The notes: a model not told the origin generated them from the letters alone. A stretch of DNA of 64,000 bases from Porphyrobacter sp. CACIAM 03H1 (GCF_002215495.1 NZ_CP021378.1:332417-396416), one strand, 5' to 3'; positions 25,659 to 35,401 are shown, counted from the first letter of the stretch. Made by a program: numbers and translations.

Positions 25659-26693
25659 TCAGGGTGCGGCACCGGGAGCGGGCGGCACGGCGATATCATA
25701 GATCTGCACCGCGCCGAGCGGAATCCGCGGCTGCCGGTCGTCCACCACGAAAAGCACGGTGATCCGGTGCGTGTTCATCATTTCGAGCGCTTCCTGCACG
25801 CGTGCAGTGCGTGCGATTGTGCGCGGCGCGTGTGTCATCACGTCGGCGGCGGTGCCGAAGACGACATTGCGCGCCCGGCGCCGCAGGTCGCCGTCGGTGA
25901 TGATCCCGACCAATTGCCCCTCGTCGTCGACCACGCCGGCGACGCCGAGGCGCTTCTCGGTCATGGTCACCAGCACGTCGGGCATCGGCGTCCTGAGGCC
26001 AACCAGCGGCAAGCGGTCACCGGAATGCATCACATCCTCGACGCTGCGCAGGAACAGGCCGATCTCGCCGCCCGGATGCAGCGCCCGGATGTCCGAGCCC
26101 GACAGGCCGCGCGCGCGCATCGCCGCCACCGCGAGCGCATCGCCGAGCGCCAGCATCATGGTCGAGGAGGTTGTAGGTGCGAGGCTCGAGGTGCAGGCCT
26201 CCTCGACCTTGGGGAGGAGCAGGCCGAGATCGGCGGTGCGCATCAACAGCGAATTGGGATTGCGCGACACACCGATCAACGGGCAGCCGATGGCCTTTGC
26301 GTATATGCACAACGGCTGGACCTCAACCGTCGCCCCGCTATTGGAAAAGACGATCAGCACATCGCCCGGACTTACCATGCCGACATCGCCGTGCGCCGCC
26401 TCGGCCGCGTGAACGAAAAGCGCGGGTGTTCCGGTGGCGGCGAGAGTCGCGGCGATTTTGCGTGCAACGTGGCCCGACTTGCCGATCCCCGAGACGATCA
26501 CCCGCTGGCGGCAACCGAGGATCATCTCGACAGCGTCCGCGAATGCATCGCCTACATGCTCAGCTAGACTATGAAGAGCTTCGGCCTCCATCGTAATGAC
26601 GCTACGGCCGACCTCAAGATGCCTGTCACGGGCAGTTGGCGCAGGGAGAGGCCCTTCGACTTCGGCGCGCCGTTCGGAAGATAGGTGTTGCAA
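25659..26693 (-). CDS. kdsD: D-arabinose-5-phosphate isomerase (KdsD/KpsF)
   Basis: Makes arabinose-5-phosphate for KdsA. The SIS domain covers about residues 35-200: RVIVSGIGKSGHVARKIAAT, the metal-site region HAAEAAHGDVGMV, IVFSNSGAT, and APTTSSTMMLALGDALA. Two CBS domains follow (VMHSGDRLPLV; DVMTHAPRTI). The first Met in frame gives 344 residues; a shorter start at 26591 (MEAEALHSL) would remove a poorly conserved lead, so the 5' end is uncertain. It is first of the minus-strand Kdo operon and diverges from a HAD phosphatase gene. Confidence 0.93.
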   Translation of the reverse strand: MQHLSSERRAEVEGPLPAPTARDRHLEVGRSVITMEAEALHSLAEHVGDAFADAVEMILGCRQRVIVSGIGKSGHVARKIAATLAATGTPALFVHAAEAAHGDVGMVSPGDVLIVFSNSGATVEVQPLCIYAKAIGCPLIGVSRNPNSLLMRTADLGLLLPKVEEACTSSLAPTTSSTMMLALGDALAVAAMRARGLSGSDIRALHPGGEIGLFLRSVEDVMHSGDRLPLVGLRTPMPDVLVTMTEKRLGVAGVVDDEGQLVGIITDGDLRRRARNVVFGTAADVMTHAPRTIARTARVQEALEMMNTHRITVLFVVDDRQPRIPLGAVQIYDIAVPPAPGAAP

Positions 26694-26763
26694 TTACCCC
26701 TCCATGAGGTGTCAATATGGACGGCGCGACCCGAAGCAACTCGACAGCGTGGGTTATTCTTTT

Positions 26764-27441
26764 GTGCCAATCCTGAACATTATTTTCGACCTAGACGGCA
26801 CGCTGATCGACAGCGCGCGGCTGACCGGAGCGATCGTCGACCGGATGCTGGCGGATCGCGGCGCGGCGGCGCGCGCCGACCAGGCGCTGATCCGGCGCAT
26901 GGACGCGGTCGGCGGCACGGCGATGATCGCGGCCGCGCTGGGCGCCCATTCGGTCGATCCGGCGAGCGAGATCGAGGAGTTCCGGGAAATCCACCGCACC
27001 ATCGCGGTGCCCGGCGACCTGCCCTTCCCCGGCGTGCCCGAGACGCTTGCGGCACTCGCGGCGGCCGGCATCGGCATGGCGATCTGTTCCAACAAGCCGC
27101 AGTTCCTGTGCGACAGGATCCTGGGCGAGCTCGGCCTGGCGCGGCATTTCGGGGCGATTGTCGGGAGCAGCCCGGATCGCCCCCGCAAGCCCGATCCGCA
27201 CAGCGCGATCCTTGCGCTGGAGAGCATCGGCGGGACGCGGGCCGACACGCTCTATTGCGGGGATTCCGCGATCGATTGCGCCACCGCCCGCGCTGCAGGG
27301 CTGGAGCCCGTGCTGGTGGCATGGGGCTATGGCACCGCCGAGGCGCTCGAGCACGAACCGCGCACGCCCGTTTTCGAAACGATGGCTGCCCTGCATGACG
27401 CGGTGCTGGCACATGGCGGGTCAGGCCTTGCGGACCGATGA
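26764..27441 (+). CDS. HAD-family phosphatase (Gph-like), possible Kdo-8-P phosphatase
   Basis: A 225-residue haloacid dehalogenase-type hydrolase: motif I FDLDGTLIDSA, motif II MAICSNKP, motif III Lys in PRKPDPHS, motif IV YCGDSAIDC. The helical cap between motifs I and II is of the phosphoglycolate-phosphatase (C1) type, unlike the capless KdsC. Because it sits beside kdsD-kdsB-kdsA and no kdsC is visible, it could remove phosphate from Kdo-8-phosphate or another sugar phosphate. The start is uncertain: GTG 26764 lies just before the first beta strand; ATG 26704 and GTG 26749 are alternatives. The 3' end overlaps the convergent gene by 21 bases. Confidence 0.85.
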   Translation: MPILNIIFDLDGTLIDSARLTGAIVDRMLADRGAAARADQALIRRMDAVGGTAMIAAALGAHSVDPASEIEEFREIHRTIAVPGDLPFPGVPETLAALAAAGIGMAICSNKPQFLCDRILGELGLARHFGAIVGSSPDRPRKPDPHSAILALESIGGTRADTLYCGDSAIDCATARAAGLEPVLVAWGYGTAEALEHEPRTPVFETMAALHDAVLAHGGSGLADR

Positions 27442-28044
27442 GATGCGGGTCGAGAAGATCCGATCCCAGATCATGCCGGTGATGGCGTAGTTGCCTTCGA
27501 CTTTGAGATGATGATGGCGCATGTGATGCGTCTTGAGCATCCGGGCGATGCGACCCTTCATCGGGAACTGGTGACAGGCGAAGTGCACCAGATCATAGGT
27601 CACGTAGCCGGTCATGAAGCCGAGCAGGAACCACGTCCCCTGCGCACCGAGGACCCACACGGACAGTGCCCAGACCGCAAGGCCGACCGGGATGCTCACG
27701 ATCGGCGGCATCAGGTTTCGCAGCGGATCGTTGGCGTCGGCATGGTGGTTTTCATGAATGACAAAGATCGCTTGTCGCAGCAACGGCGAGCGTGCCTCGA
27801 AATGAAACACATAGCGATGCAAAGCATACTCAGCCAAGGTCCAGACAATCAGACCGGCCAACACGAGCGGCACGGCCCAGAATGTCGGGGCAACGCGAAA
27901 CCCGACCATGGCAATTGCAGGGAGCAAGGCGACCCATACGATCAAGAAAGCGCTCAGGGGTATCACCGTCAGCTTCTCGAGCCACGGATTGCGAAAGAGT
28001 CTCAATCGGTCGGGCGAATTGCGGTCTAACACTTTACTGACCAT
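27421..28044 (-). CDS. sterol desaturase / fatty acid hydroxylase family membrane protein
   Basis: A diiron membrane oxygenase of about 207 residues with at least four hydrophobic segments. The histidine clusters are complete: LHRYVFH, HENHHADAND, HFACHQFPM and KTHHMRHHH, as in fatty acid 2-hydroxylases. ATG 28044 was preferred; a GTG at 28101 would add 19 residues. The likely substrate is an acyl chain of a membrane lipid (sphingomonads make hydroxylated sphingolipids). It is flanked by capsule-related genes but need not be part of the capsule pathway. Confidence 0.87.
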   Translation of the reverse strand: MVSKVLDRNSPDRLRLFRNPWLEKLTVIPLSAFLIVWVALLPAIAMVGFRVAPTFWAVPLVLAGLIVWTLAEYALHRYVFHFEARSPLLRQAIFVIHENHHADANDPLRNLMPPIVSIPVGLAVWALSVWVLGAQGTWFLLGFMTGYVTYDLVHFACHQFPMKGRIARMLKTHHMRHHHLKVEGNYAITGMIWDRIFSTRISSVRKA

Positions 28045-28239
28045 CCCCACCACTCGCACATCGCAAACCCGGGAGCGGGCACGACGATTCTCCGGTACCA
28101 CCGAAATAACAAAAATGGTTACAAAATCGCATTCGTCTTGGCTCGCAAAAAGAACGTATGGACGCCCTGGTTTGTTCCCGCTCCTTGAAGCGAGTCAACA
28201 TGATACCGCAGGTGCGAAGCAGTAAGGCATGACATTAAT

Positions 28240-29016
28240 GTGACAAATCCGTCCGGTCTTCTTCGTGACATGCCGTCCCGGGTGCTCGTCACCGGAGCTT
28301 CCGGAACGCTGGGCCGCCGGCTTGCGCTTCGACTTGCGCGGCCCGGCATGCGCCTGTCGCTCTGGGCGCGAGATTTGAACGCGCTCAGTTTTCTTGCCTG
28401 GCAATGTCGTGCAGCCGGGGCGGAGGTGGGGGTCTGCGCACTCGATCTAACCGATATAGATGCTGCTCTCATCGCTCTGGAAACGCAGGACGCGGCCGAA
28501 CCCTTCGACATCGCTTTGCTGGTTGCTGGGCGGGGAGACACCCTGCCGCCCGGCGCGCTGGTCGAGCCGCCGACGCAGATCGTCCGGCTGGCGCAGACGA
28601 ACTTCGTGGCCCCGGCCGCCATGGCAGCCCTGCTGGCAGACCGTATGGCCGTGCGCGGCCGCGGACGGATCGCGCTGGTGGGCACCGCCGCCGCCTCGCA
28701 TTCCCTGCCTTTCGCGGCGGGCTATGCGGGGAGCAAGGCCGGCCTTGCCCGTTTTGCCGATGCCCTGCGGCTGGCGGTGGCGGGCCGCGGGGTGAGCGTG
28801 ACCCTGGTGTCCCCCGGCTTCTTCGCCGACGCGGCGGCGCTGTCCCGCCCCGGCGAGATCGCGGCGGACATGGTGGCGGAGCGAATGATCGCGGCCGTCA
28901 TGGCCGGAAAGGCCGAACTGGTGGTGCCCCGCCGCTTCCTGCTGCTGCGCTGGTTCGACCGCTTGCTGCCCCGCCCCTTGCGCGACCGGATCCTGCTATC
29001 CCTCCGCCTCCCCTAG
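28240..29016 (+). CDS. short-chain dehydrogenase/reductase
   Basis: Classical SDR of 258 residues (GTG start; ATG 28270 is also possible). TGASGTLGRRLAL binds the dinucleotide, LDLTDIDAA holds the acidic residue after the fourth strand, and YAGSK supplies the catalytic Tyr and Lys, with a Ser in VGTAAASHS. A C-terminal hydrophobic/basic helix (RFLLLRWFDRLLPRPLRDRILL) suggests membrane contact. Similar SDRs sit beside kpsC/kpsS in other capsule loci. It overlaps the convergent LtaS-like gene by 21 bases. Substrate unknown. Confidence 0.85.
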   Translation: MTNPSGLLRDMPSRVLVTGASGTLGRRLALRLARPGMRLSLWARDLNALSFLAWQCRAAGAEVGVCALDLTDIDAALIALETQDAAEPFDIALLVAGRGDTLPPGALVEPPTQIVRLAQTNFVAPAAMAALLADRMAVRGRGRIALVGTAAASHSLPFAAGYAGSKAGLARFADALRLAVAGRGVSVTLVSPGFFADAAALSRPGEIAADMVAERMIAAVMAGKAELVVPRRFLLLRWFDRLLPRPLRDRILLSLRLP

Positions 29017-30477
29017 GCGGATCGCATCGAGGATCGCGTGGTGCAGCGCGGCGGGCGCGAGCTCTGGCGCCTCGTTGCTTCCGGCGAGAGGCGTGCCGTC
29101 GGCGGCAAAGCGCAGCAGGACGTAGGGAGTGTGACGCTCGGCTCCGGGCTCGCTTGCGCCGGGTATGCTCGGACGGTGATCACCGAAAAAGCACAGCGTC
29201 ACCGGCCGGCCGAGGCGCGGCAGTTCGTCGAGCAGGCGGGTCAGCATCGCGTCGCTATGGGCGAGCAGCCGGAGATAGGGCGCGATCAGGTGGGCCTCCT
29301 CGCCCTGCTCGGCCGGCCAGGGACCGTGGTTCTCGATGGTCACGGCATAGATCAGCCCCGCCCGGGCGCCATCCTGCGCCAGCGCGAGTATCCTATCGGT
29401 CATCGCCGCATCGGTGACATAGCGCCCCTCGCCCGGTGCGGGCGGCGGGAAGGAATCCTCGCCGACCAGCGCCCTAAAGCCGCTCGCGGGCATGATCCGG
29501 TTGCGGCCGTAGAAGCGCATGTCGTGGGGATGGACGAACCAGCGGTCCCACGCGCCGTGGTCAAGCCGGTTGGGCAATGCCCAGCTCGCCTCGCGCACGG
29601 CGGTGAGGAAGGGGTCGAAGCGGCGCATTCCCAGCCGCTCCTCCGGCAGGCCGAACAGCACCCCGTATTCGGTCCGCATCGTGTAGGCGCCGAAGCCCGA
29701 GACCGCGAGGCGGCCGGCCTGCCACGCCAGCGCACGCGCGCGCTCGAGCCCCGGCAGGGCGAGCGCCGGGTCGCCGAACAGGTCGACAGGGTCGGTGAAG
29801 CTCTCGCACTGGACGATCACCACCAGCTGGCGCGATTCTCCGGTGATCGGGGCCGCTGTGCAGGGCGGCGGATCGGGCGAGGCGCGCCAGGCACGCCAAT
29901 GCGCGAGCAGGCAGGGCACGAGGCCGAGCCGTGCGACATCCGCCTCGGGATCGGGCACCTCGGCGAACCCCGCCCTGACGAGCCGCGCCAGCGCCAGCGC
30001 GAGGGCCGCGCCGGCGCCGAGCATCAGCCCCGCGCCCGCCAGCCGCGGGGCTACCGCCGCGTTCGAGAGCAATACCAGCGTCACCCCCAACCCGCCGAGC
30101 CCCCCCGCCAGCACCACCACCTGCCACGGCCTGAGCGCCGAGAGGTAGAACTGGGGGTGCTGGAACACCGCGCCGAGCAGGGCGAAATCGCTGAATACCA
30201 GCGGCTCGCCGAGCACCCGGCGCTTGATGTTGGAGATCAGGGACAGTGTCCCTGTCAGGATCGCAACTCCCGCCGCCGCCACGAAGGGCGCGCCGGTAAG
30301 GGTCAGCAGCAAGCCGAATCCGCACAGCGCGGCCATCAGCAGCACCGCCAGCCCGCCCGCACTGCGCGCGCCGGCAGGGCCGCAGCCGCGCGGCGCCGCG
30401 AAGGCATCGGCCAGCAACGCCAGCAGAGCCAGCAGCGGGAGTGCGACCATCATGTCCGGCAGCAGCCCGCCCATCAT
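28996..30477 (-). CDS. LtaS/OpgB-like sulfatase-fold membrane transferase
   Basis: A 493-residue protein with four or five transmembrane segments in the first 170 residues and a C-terminal alkaline-phosphatase-superfamily domain. VIVQCESFTDP is the first metal-binding strand, GAYTMRTEYGVLFG contains the probable catalytic Thr, RWFVHPHDMRFYGR follows, and CFFGDHRPSIPG carries the conserved DH. Such enzymes move phosphoglycerol or phosphoethanolamine onto glycans at the outer face of the membrane. Its place between the Kdo operon and kpsS suggests decoration of the capsule. The actual group transferred is unknown. Confidence 0.83.
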   Translation of the reverse strand: MMGGLLPDMMVALPLLALLALLADAFAAPRGCGPAGARSAGGLAVLLMAALCGFGLLLTLTGAPFVAAAGVAILTGTLSLISNIKRRVLGEPLVFSDFALLGAVFQHPQFYLSALRPWQVVVLAGGLGGLGVTLVLLSNAAVAPRLAGAGLMLGAGAALALALARLVRAGFAEVPDPEADVARLGLVPCLLAHWRAWRASPDPPPCTAAPITGESRQLVVIVQCESFTDPVDLFGDPALALPGLERARALAWQAGRLAVSGFGAYTMRTEYGVLFGLPEERLGMRRFDPFLTAVREASWALPNRLDHGAWDRWFVHPHDMRFYGRNRIMPASGFRALVGEDSFPPPAPGEGRYVTDAAMTDRILALAQDGARAGLIYAVTIENHGPWPAEQGEEAHLIAPYLRLLAHSDAMLTRLLDELPRLGRPVTLCFFGDHRPSIPGASEPGAERHTPYVLLRFAADGTPLAGSNEAPELAPAALHHAILDAIRLGEAEG

Positions 30478-30679
30478 CCTGCCTCATTCGCGGGGAAGGC
30501 CGCGCGCCTGCGGCAAGGCATCGCCGCCCGCCCGGACCTTCCGCTTTTCATCCCGTCCGCTAAAGTCGATTTGTACCCGAAATCAAAACAAAATGTCGTC
30601 AGAGCATCGACAAGCCCGCGGCAGAGGGACTAGGGCGGCAGGCAGAAAGACTGTCCATCCGCATGAGCCAGACCCCCCG

Positions 30680-31939
30680 ATGAGCGCCGTTTCCGCCCCT
30701 CCGCCGCCTGCGGGGCCCGTGCAGGCCGGGCGCCGGGTGATGCTGCTGCAGGGGCTGATGGGGCCCTTTTTCCAGCGACTCGGCAAGGGTCTGCGCAAGG
30801 CGGGGCACGAGGTCTTCAAGGTCAATTTCAACGGCGGCGACCGGGCCTATTGGGGCCTGCCCAACGGGATCGACTACAAGGGCACCCTCGCCGATTGGCC
30901 CGCGACATTCGCCGGACTGCTGACCAGGCACCGCATCACCGACGTCATGCTGTTCGGCGATTGCCGCGACCATCACATGGGCGCGGTGGAGATGTGCCGG
31001 GCGCACGGCGCGACCGTGTGGGTGTTCGAGGAAGGCTATGTCCGGCCCGACTGGGTGACGATGGAGAACGGCGGGGTCAACGGCCACAGCCAGCTCTCGC
31101 GCGACCCGCAATGGTATCGCGACCGCGCCGCGCAGCTGCCGCCCGTGCCGCAGCACCGCAAGGTCCCCTCGTCCTTCCGCCGCCGTGCGCTCCAGGGATT
31201 GTGGTACAACACCGCCGACGTTCTCACCCGCTGGCGCTATCCCGGCTGGGAGACCCACCGCCCGTGGCACCCGCTGGTCGAAGGCGTGGGCTGGGCGCGC
31301 AAGCTGATGCGGCGCGACGAGCGCAGGGCGCAGGGCGAGGCGCTGCTTGCCCGCCTGCAGGACGAACGGGCTGGCTATTACCTGTTCCCGCTCCAGCTCG
31401 ATTCCGACGCGCAGATCCGCCTCCATTCGCCCTTTGCCGGGATGATCGAGGCGATCAAGCTGGTGCTCCAGTCCTTCGCCGCCCACGCCCCGGCGGACAG
31501 CCGCCTCGTCGTCAAGGAGCACCCGCTCGACAACGGGGTGCGCGACTGGCAGCTCGAGACCGCCGATCTCGCCCGCCGCTTCGGGATCGCCGACCGGGTG
31601 GACTATCTCGCCTGGGGCGACATCGAGGCCATCGCCGAGGGCGCGCTGGGCATGGTCACCGTCAACAGCACCAGCGGCACGCTGGCGCTGGCGCGGGGGG
31701 TGCCGGTGGTGGTGCTCGGCAAGGCGGTCTACGGCCTCGCCGACCTCACCTTCCAGGATGGGCTCGACCGCTTCTGGACCGAGGCCGCGCCGCCCGATGC
31801 CGCGACCTTCGCCGCCTTCCAGCGGGTGCTGATCGACCAATGCCTGATCCCCGGCGGCTTCTTCTCCGACGAGGCGCTCGACAAGGTCGTCACCCATGCC
31901 ATCGCGCGGTTCGAGGGCCGGCCGCTGATGCCGGACTGA
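30680..31939 (+). CDS. kpsS: capsule Kdo-linker transferase KpsS
   Basis: Adds the first beta-Kdo to lysophosphatidylglycerol, the acceptor KpsC then extends. The 419 residues show the KpsS pattern: MLLQGLMGPFFQRLGKGLRKAGHEVFKVNFNGGD, DVMLFGDCRDHH, VWVFEEGYVRPDWVTMENGGVNG, YYLFPLQLDSDAQIRLHSPF, VKEHPLDNG and TVNSTSGTLALARGVPV. Start ATG 30680 lies close to the first conserved block. A 200-bp spacer with no recognisable gene precedes it. It is followed by a small membrane protein and an epimerase in the same direction. Confidence 0.93.
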   Translation: MSAVSAPPPPAGPVQAGRRVMLLQGLMGPFFQRLGKGLRKAGHEVFKVNFNGGDRAYWGLPNGIDYKGTLADWPATFAGLLTRHRITDVMLFGDCRDHHMGAVEMCRAHGATVWVFEEGYVRPDWVTMENGGVNGHSQLSRDPQWYRDRAAQLPPVPQHRKVPSSFRRRALQGLWYNTADVLTRWRYPGWETHRPWHPLVEGVGWARKLMRRDERRAQGEALLARLQDERAGYYLFPLQLDSDAQIRLHSPFAGMIEAIKLVLQSFAAHAPADSRLVVKEHPLDNGVRDWQLETADLARRFGIADRVDYLAWGDIEAIAEGALGMVTVNSTSGTLALARGVPVVVLGKAVYGLADLTFQDGLDRFWTEAAPPDAATFAAFQRVLIDQCLIPGGFFSDEALDKVVTHAIARFEGRPLMPD

Positions 31940-31949
31940 GCGCCGGGCG

Positions 31950-32294
31950 ATGGAGTTCAGCCTGTTCGAGCACGCGCTGGTCGCCGCCGTCGTCCAGATC
32001 CTCATTGGCCTGCTGACCGGCAAGTGGTGGGCGGGCGGCGCGCTGCCGACGGGCTATTTCATCGGGCGGGAAATGGCGCAGGCGGAATACCGCTGGATCG
32101 AGCAGCTGGGCACGGGCCTGCGCGCCGATATGCCGTGGAACGCCGCCTTCGACCCGCGGGTGTGGCAGACCGCCGACCAGACCGCCGACTGGCTCGGCCC
32201 GCTTATCGTCACCCTCGCCATCGCCCTGATCGCACCGCGCATCACCGCCCGTCGGCGTGGCGGCGCGCTTGACGACACCCCGCATCGCCCATAG
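31950..32294 (+). CDS. small membrane protein, unknown function
   Basis: A 114-residue protein with two hydrophobic segments, one near the N-terminus (about residues 8-25) and one at about 82-98, separated by a polar stretch with [15 protein letters not shown]. It starts 10 bases after kpsS and is followed by the epimerase gene, so it is probably co-transcribed with them. It resembles small envelope proteins of phage or Lipid-A-locus type only in size. No function is proposed. Confidence 0.65.
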   Translation: MEFSLFEHALVAAVVQILIGLLTGKWWAGGALPTGYFIGREMAQAEYRWIEQLGTGLRADMPWNAAFDPRVWQTADQTADWLGPLIVTLAIALIAPRITARRRGGALDDTPHRP

Positions 32295-32329
32295 CCGCCG
32301 GGCAGGCACCGCAGAGGAGAACGCCGCGC

Positions 32330-33343
32330 GTGAGGACCATTCTCGTCACCGGATCGGCCGGGTTCATCGGCTTCCATCTTGCGCAGTTGCTGCTCGAGGA
32401 GGGCTTCCGCGTCGTCGGCTATGACGGGATGACCGACTACTACGACGTGCGGATCAAGCAGCGGCGCCACCAGATGCTGCTCCAGCACCCGCACTTCACC
32501 TGCACCGAGGGGATGCTCGAGGATTTCGACCGCCTCCACGCACTGGCGCTGGCGGAGAAGCCCGACGCAATCGTCCACCTCGCCGCGCAGGCAGGGGTGC
32601 GCTACAGCCTCGAGAACCCGCGCGCCTATGTCGATGCGAACCTCGTCGGCACCTTCAACGTCATGGAATGCGCGCGCGAGCTGGCCGTCGATCACCTGCT
32701 GATGGCCTCGACCTCGTCGGTCTACGGCGCCAACGAGGACATGCCCTTCACCGAGGTCCAGAAGGTCGACACGCCGCTCACGCTCTACGCCGCCACCAAG
32801 AAGGCGAACGAGACGATGGCGCATTCCTACGCGCACCTGTGGACCCTGCCGACCACGATGTTCCGCTTCTTCACGGTCTACGGTCCGTGGGGCCGGCCCG
32901 ACATGGCGCTGTTCAAGTTCACCCGCGGCATCCTCGAAGGGACGCCGATCGACATCTACAACGACGGCGAGATGTACCGCGATTTCACCTATGTCGCCGA
33001 TCTGGTGCGCGGCATCCGCCTGCTGATCGACGCCGCCCCGGTGCGGCCCGAGACGCCGGACGACATCGCCCAGGGCGACAGCCTTTCGCCCGTCGCGCCC
33101 TTCCGCGTGGTCAACATCGGCAATGGCGAGAAGGTGCGCCTGATGGACTTCGTGGAGGTCATCGAGGCCGAGTGCGGGCGCGCGGCGGTGAAGAACTTCC
33201 TCCCAATCCAGCCGGGCGATGTGCCCGCGACCTGGGCCGATGCCTCTTTGCTGAAGTCGCTGACCGGCTACGCGCCGCAGACCCCGTTCCGCGAGGGGGT
33301 GGCGCGGTTCGTGGCGTGGTACCGGGACTATTACGGCGTGTGA
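32330..33343 (+). CDS. UDP-glucuronate 4-epimerase-like NAD-dependent epimerase
   Basis: Extended SDR of 337 residues starting at a [20 protein letters not shown] binds [20 protein letters not shown] is the long insertion typical of UDP-glucuronate 4-epimerases (LpsL/Cap1J). [23 protein letters not shown], the catalytic [29 protein letters not shown] and [14 protein letters not shown] all fit that subfamily. Product would be UDP-galacturonate from UDP-glucuronate, giving an acidic sugar to the capsule. The 5' neighbours are kpsS and the small membrane protein. Confidence 0.9.
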   Translation: MRTILVTGSAGFIGFHLAQLLLEEGFRVVGYDGMTDYYDVRIKQRRHQMLLQHPHFTCTEGMLEDFDRLHALALAEKPDAIVHLAAQAGVRYSLENPRAYVDANLVGTFNVMECARELAVDHLLMASTSSVYGANEDMPFTEVQKVDTPLTLYAATKKANETMAHSYAHLWTLPTTMFRFFTVYGPWGRPDMALFKFTRGILEGTPIDIYNDGEMYRDFTYVADLVRGIRLLIDAAPVRPETPDDIAQGDSLSPVAPFRVVNIGNGEKVRLMDFVEVIEAECGRAAVKNFLPIQPGDVPATWADASLLKSLTGYAPQTPFREGVARFVAWYRDYYGV

Positions 33344-33346
33344 GGC

Positions 33347-33895
33347 CTACTTCGGCGGCGGCGGGAGCTGGCCTTCGCCGGGGAGCTCGCCCTGCCGCTC
33401 GCGCTCGAGGCGCTGCATGTATTCGCGCTCGATCATCTCGACCCGCTCCTGCTCGGCGGCCGCCTGTTCGTCGATGGTTGAGAGACGCTCGGCCCGCGCC
33501 TTCTCGATCAGCTGGCCGAAGCGCACCGCCTCGGCCTCGGACTTGTCCTTGGCCCAGGCCTCGACGAACTTCTGGTTGCACCCCGTGAAGCCCCCCGCGC
33601 CCGCGGGCTCGCAGCTCATGGCGCCGAAATCGCCGACATACTTGATCTGGTCGACCTGCCGCGCGAGCGACTGGTTCTTGGGGTTGTCGGAATAGCGCAG
33701 GTTGGAGGGGATGCGGTACCGCTCCTCCTCGACGAGGATCTCGCACACCACCACTTCGCCTTCCTTGGCGACGGGGCATTCGGATTCGCTGTAGGCGATC
33801 ACCATGTTGATCTTCTCGTTCGCGCCCTGCGCGGCAGCGGGGCCGGCCGCGACGAGAGCGGCGAAGGCGGCGGCGGGGGCGATCAGGTGCTTCAT
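33347..33895 (-). CDS. exported hypothetical protein
   Basis: A 182-residue protein with a clear Sec signal peptide (MKHLIAPAAAFAALVAAGPAAAQ) and a mature part with four cysteines (ECPVAKEG, VVVCEIL, MSCEPAG, GCNQKF), which could form two disulfides in the periplasm. The C-terminal 70 residues are charged and helical, ending in a short proline run. It is convergent with the epimerase. No family is recognised. Confidence 0.75.
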   Translation of the reverse strand: MKHLIAPAAAFAALVAAGPAAAQGANEKINMVIAYSESECPVAKEGEVVVCEILVEEERYRIPSNLRYSDNPKNQSLARQVDQIKYVGDFGAMSCEPAGAGGFTGCNQKFVEAWAKDKSEAEAVRFGQLIEKARAERLSTIDEQAAAEQERVEMIEREYMQRLERERQGELPGEGQLPPPPK

Positions 33896-34052
33896 GGCGC
33901 GTGGATCCTCTGGCGGTGCGCGAACGGGGCGGACAGACCATTGCCCGCGACCGGGGGCGCTTGTCTAGCCCGCGAGGGCTGAACCGGGCGTGAAGCGGGC
34001 GCGTTATGCGTGGTTAGCGAAATCTTGAGGGCTCGCCGCCTATGCCGCGCGC

Positions 34053-35342
34053 ATGGAAGAGAAAATCGCAGTCGTGGGCCTCGGCTATGTCGGGCTGCCG
34101 GTCGCCGTGGCGCTCGCCGAGCGGCTGCGGCCCGAGGGCGCGCGCGTCATCGGCTTCGACATTGCCGCCGCCCGCATCGCGCAGCTCAGGGCCGGCGAGG
34201 ACGCGACCCGCGAGATCGACAGTGCGCGGCTGACGTCATGCGGCCTTGAAGTCTCCGACGATCCCGGGGTGCTCGAAGGCGCGGGGGTGATCATCGTCAC
34301 CGTCCCCACCCCAATCACCGACGAGCGCCGCCCCGATCTCACCCCGCTCGAACGCGCCTGCGCCACCATCGGCCCGCGCCTGTCGAGGGGCGCGCTGGTG
34401 GTGTTCGAATCGACCGTCTTCCCCGGCGTCACCGAGGACATCTGCGGGCCGTGGCTGGCGCAGCATTCGGGCCTCGTGCAGGGCGAGGACTTCGCGCTCG
34501 GCTACAGCCCCGAGCAGATCAACCCGGGCGATCACGTCCACCGGCTCGAGACCATCACCAAGATCATCGCCGCCGACAGCCCCTCCGCGCTGGAACGGAT
34601 GCATCGCGTCTATGGCGCGATCGTCGATGCGGGGCTGCACGAGGCGCCCTCGATCAAGGTCGCCGAGGCGGCCAAGGTGATCGAGAACACCCAGCGCGAT
34701 CTCAACATCGCGCTGATGAACGAGATCGCGCTGATTTTCGACCGCATGGGCCTCGCCACGCGCGACGTGCTGGCGGCGGCGGGGACCAAGTGGAACTTCC
34801 TGCCCTTCACGCCCGGCCTCGTCGGCGGGCACTGCATCGGGGTCGATCCCTTCTACCTGACGGCGGCGGCCGAGCGGCTCGGCTACCGGCCCGAGGTGAT
34901 CCTTGCCGGGCGGCGGATCAATGACAGCATGGGACAGGCGATCGCGCAGAAGGTGGTCAAGCTGCTGATCGCGAACGGCGTCTCCCCCTGCCGCGCACGG
35001 GTTGGCGTCATGGGGCTGACCTTCAAGCAGGACGTGCCCGACATCCGCAACTCCAAGGTCCCCGACATCCTCGCCGAACTGCGCGAATACCGGATCGAGG
35101 CGCTCGTGAGCGACCCGCTCGCCGACCCTGCGGCGGCGGCGCACGAATACGGCATCACCCTAAGCCCGCCCGAGGATCTCGTGCAGCTCGACGCACTGGT
35201 GCTGGCGGTAAATCACGCGGTCTACCTCGCCGACCCCGCCGACCTCGTCGCCCGGGTGCGCGAGGGGGGCGTGCTGGTCGACGTCAAGAGCGCGCTCGAC
35301 CGGGCGATATTGCCCGGGGAACTGGTCTACTGGAGCCTCTAG
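34053..35342 (+). CDS. nucleotide-sugar 6-dehydrogenase, TviB/WbpO type
   Basis: A 429-residue UDP-sugar dehydrogenase making a UDP-hexuronic acid from a UDP-hexose (UDP-GlcNAc/GalNAc for TviB/WbpO-like proteins). The N-terminal Rossmann motif is VVGLGYVGLPVAVALAE. VTVPTPI, FESTVFPGVTE, GYSPEQINPGD and AEAAKVIENTQRDLNIALMNE (catalytic Lys region) precede the active-site Cys in GGHCIGVDPFYL. The C-terminal domain opens with VGVMGLTFKQDVPDIRNSK. It would supply an acidic sugar to the capsule. The 158-bp spacer upstream holds its promoter. Confidence 0.92.
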   Translation: MEEKIAVVGLGYVGLPVAVALAERLRPEGARVIGFDIAAARIAQLRAGEDATREIDSARLTSCGLEVSDDPGVLEGAGVIIVTVPTPITDERRPDLTPLERACATIGPRLSRGALVVFESTVFPGVTEDICGPWLAQHSGLVQGEDFALGYSPEQINPGDHVHRLETITKIIAADSPSALERMHRVYGAIVDAGLHEAPSIKVAEAAKVIENTQRDLNIALMNEIALIFDRMGLATRDVLAAAGTKWNFLPFTPGLVGGHCIGVDPFYLTAAAERLGYRPEVILAGRRINDSMGQAIAQKVVKLLIANGVSPCRARVGVMGLTFKQDVPDIRNSKVPDILAELREYRIEALVSDPLADPAAAAHEYGITLSPPEDLVQLDALVLAVNHAVYLADPADLVARVREGGVLVDVKSALDRAILPGELVYWSL

Positions 35343-35401
35343 AGCGGCGGCAGGCGCCCGATCCGGCTGGCATCGTTGACCTTCGCACCCACCCTTCGTA
35401 G

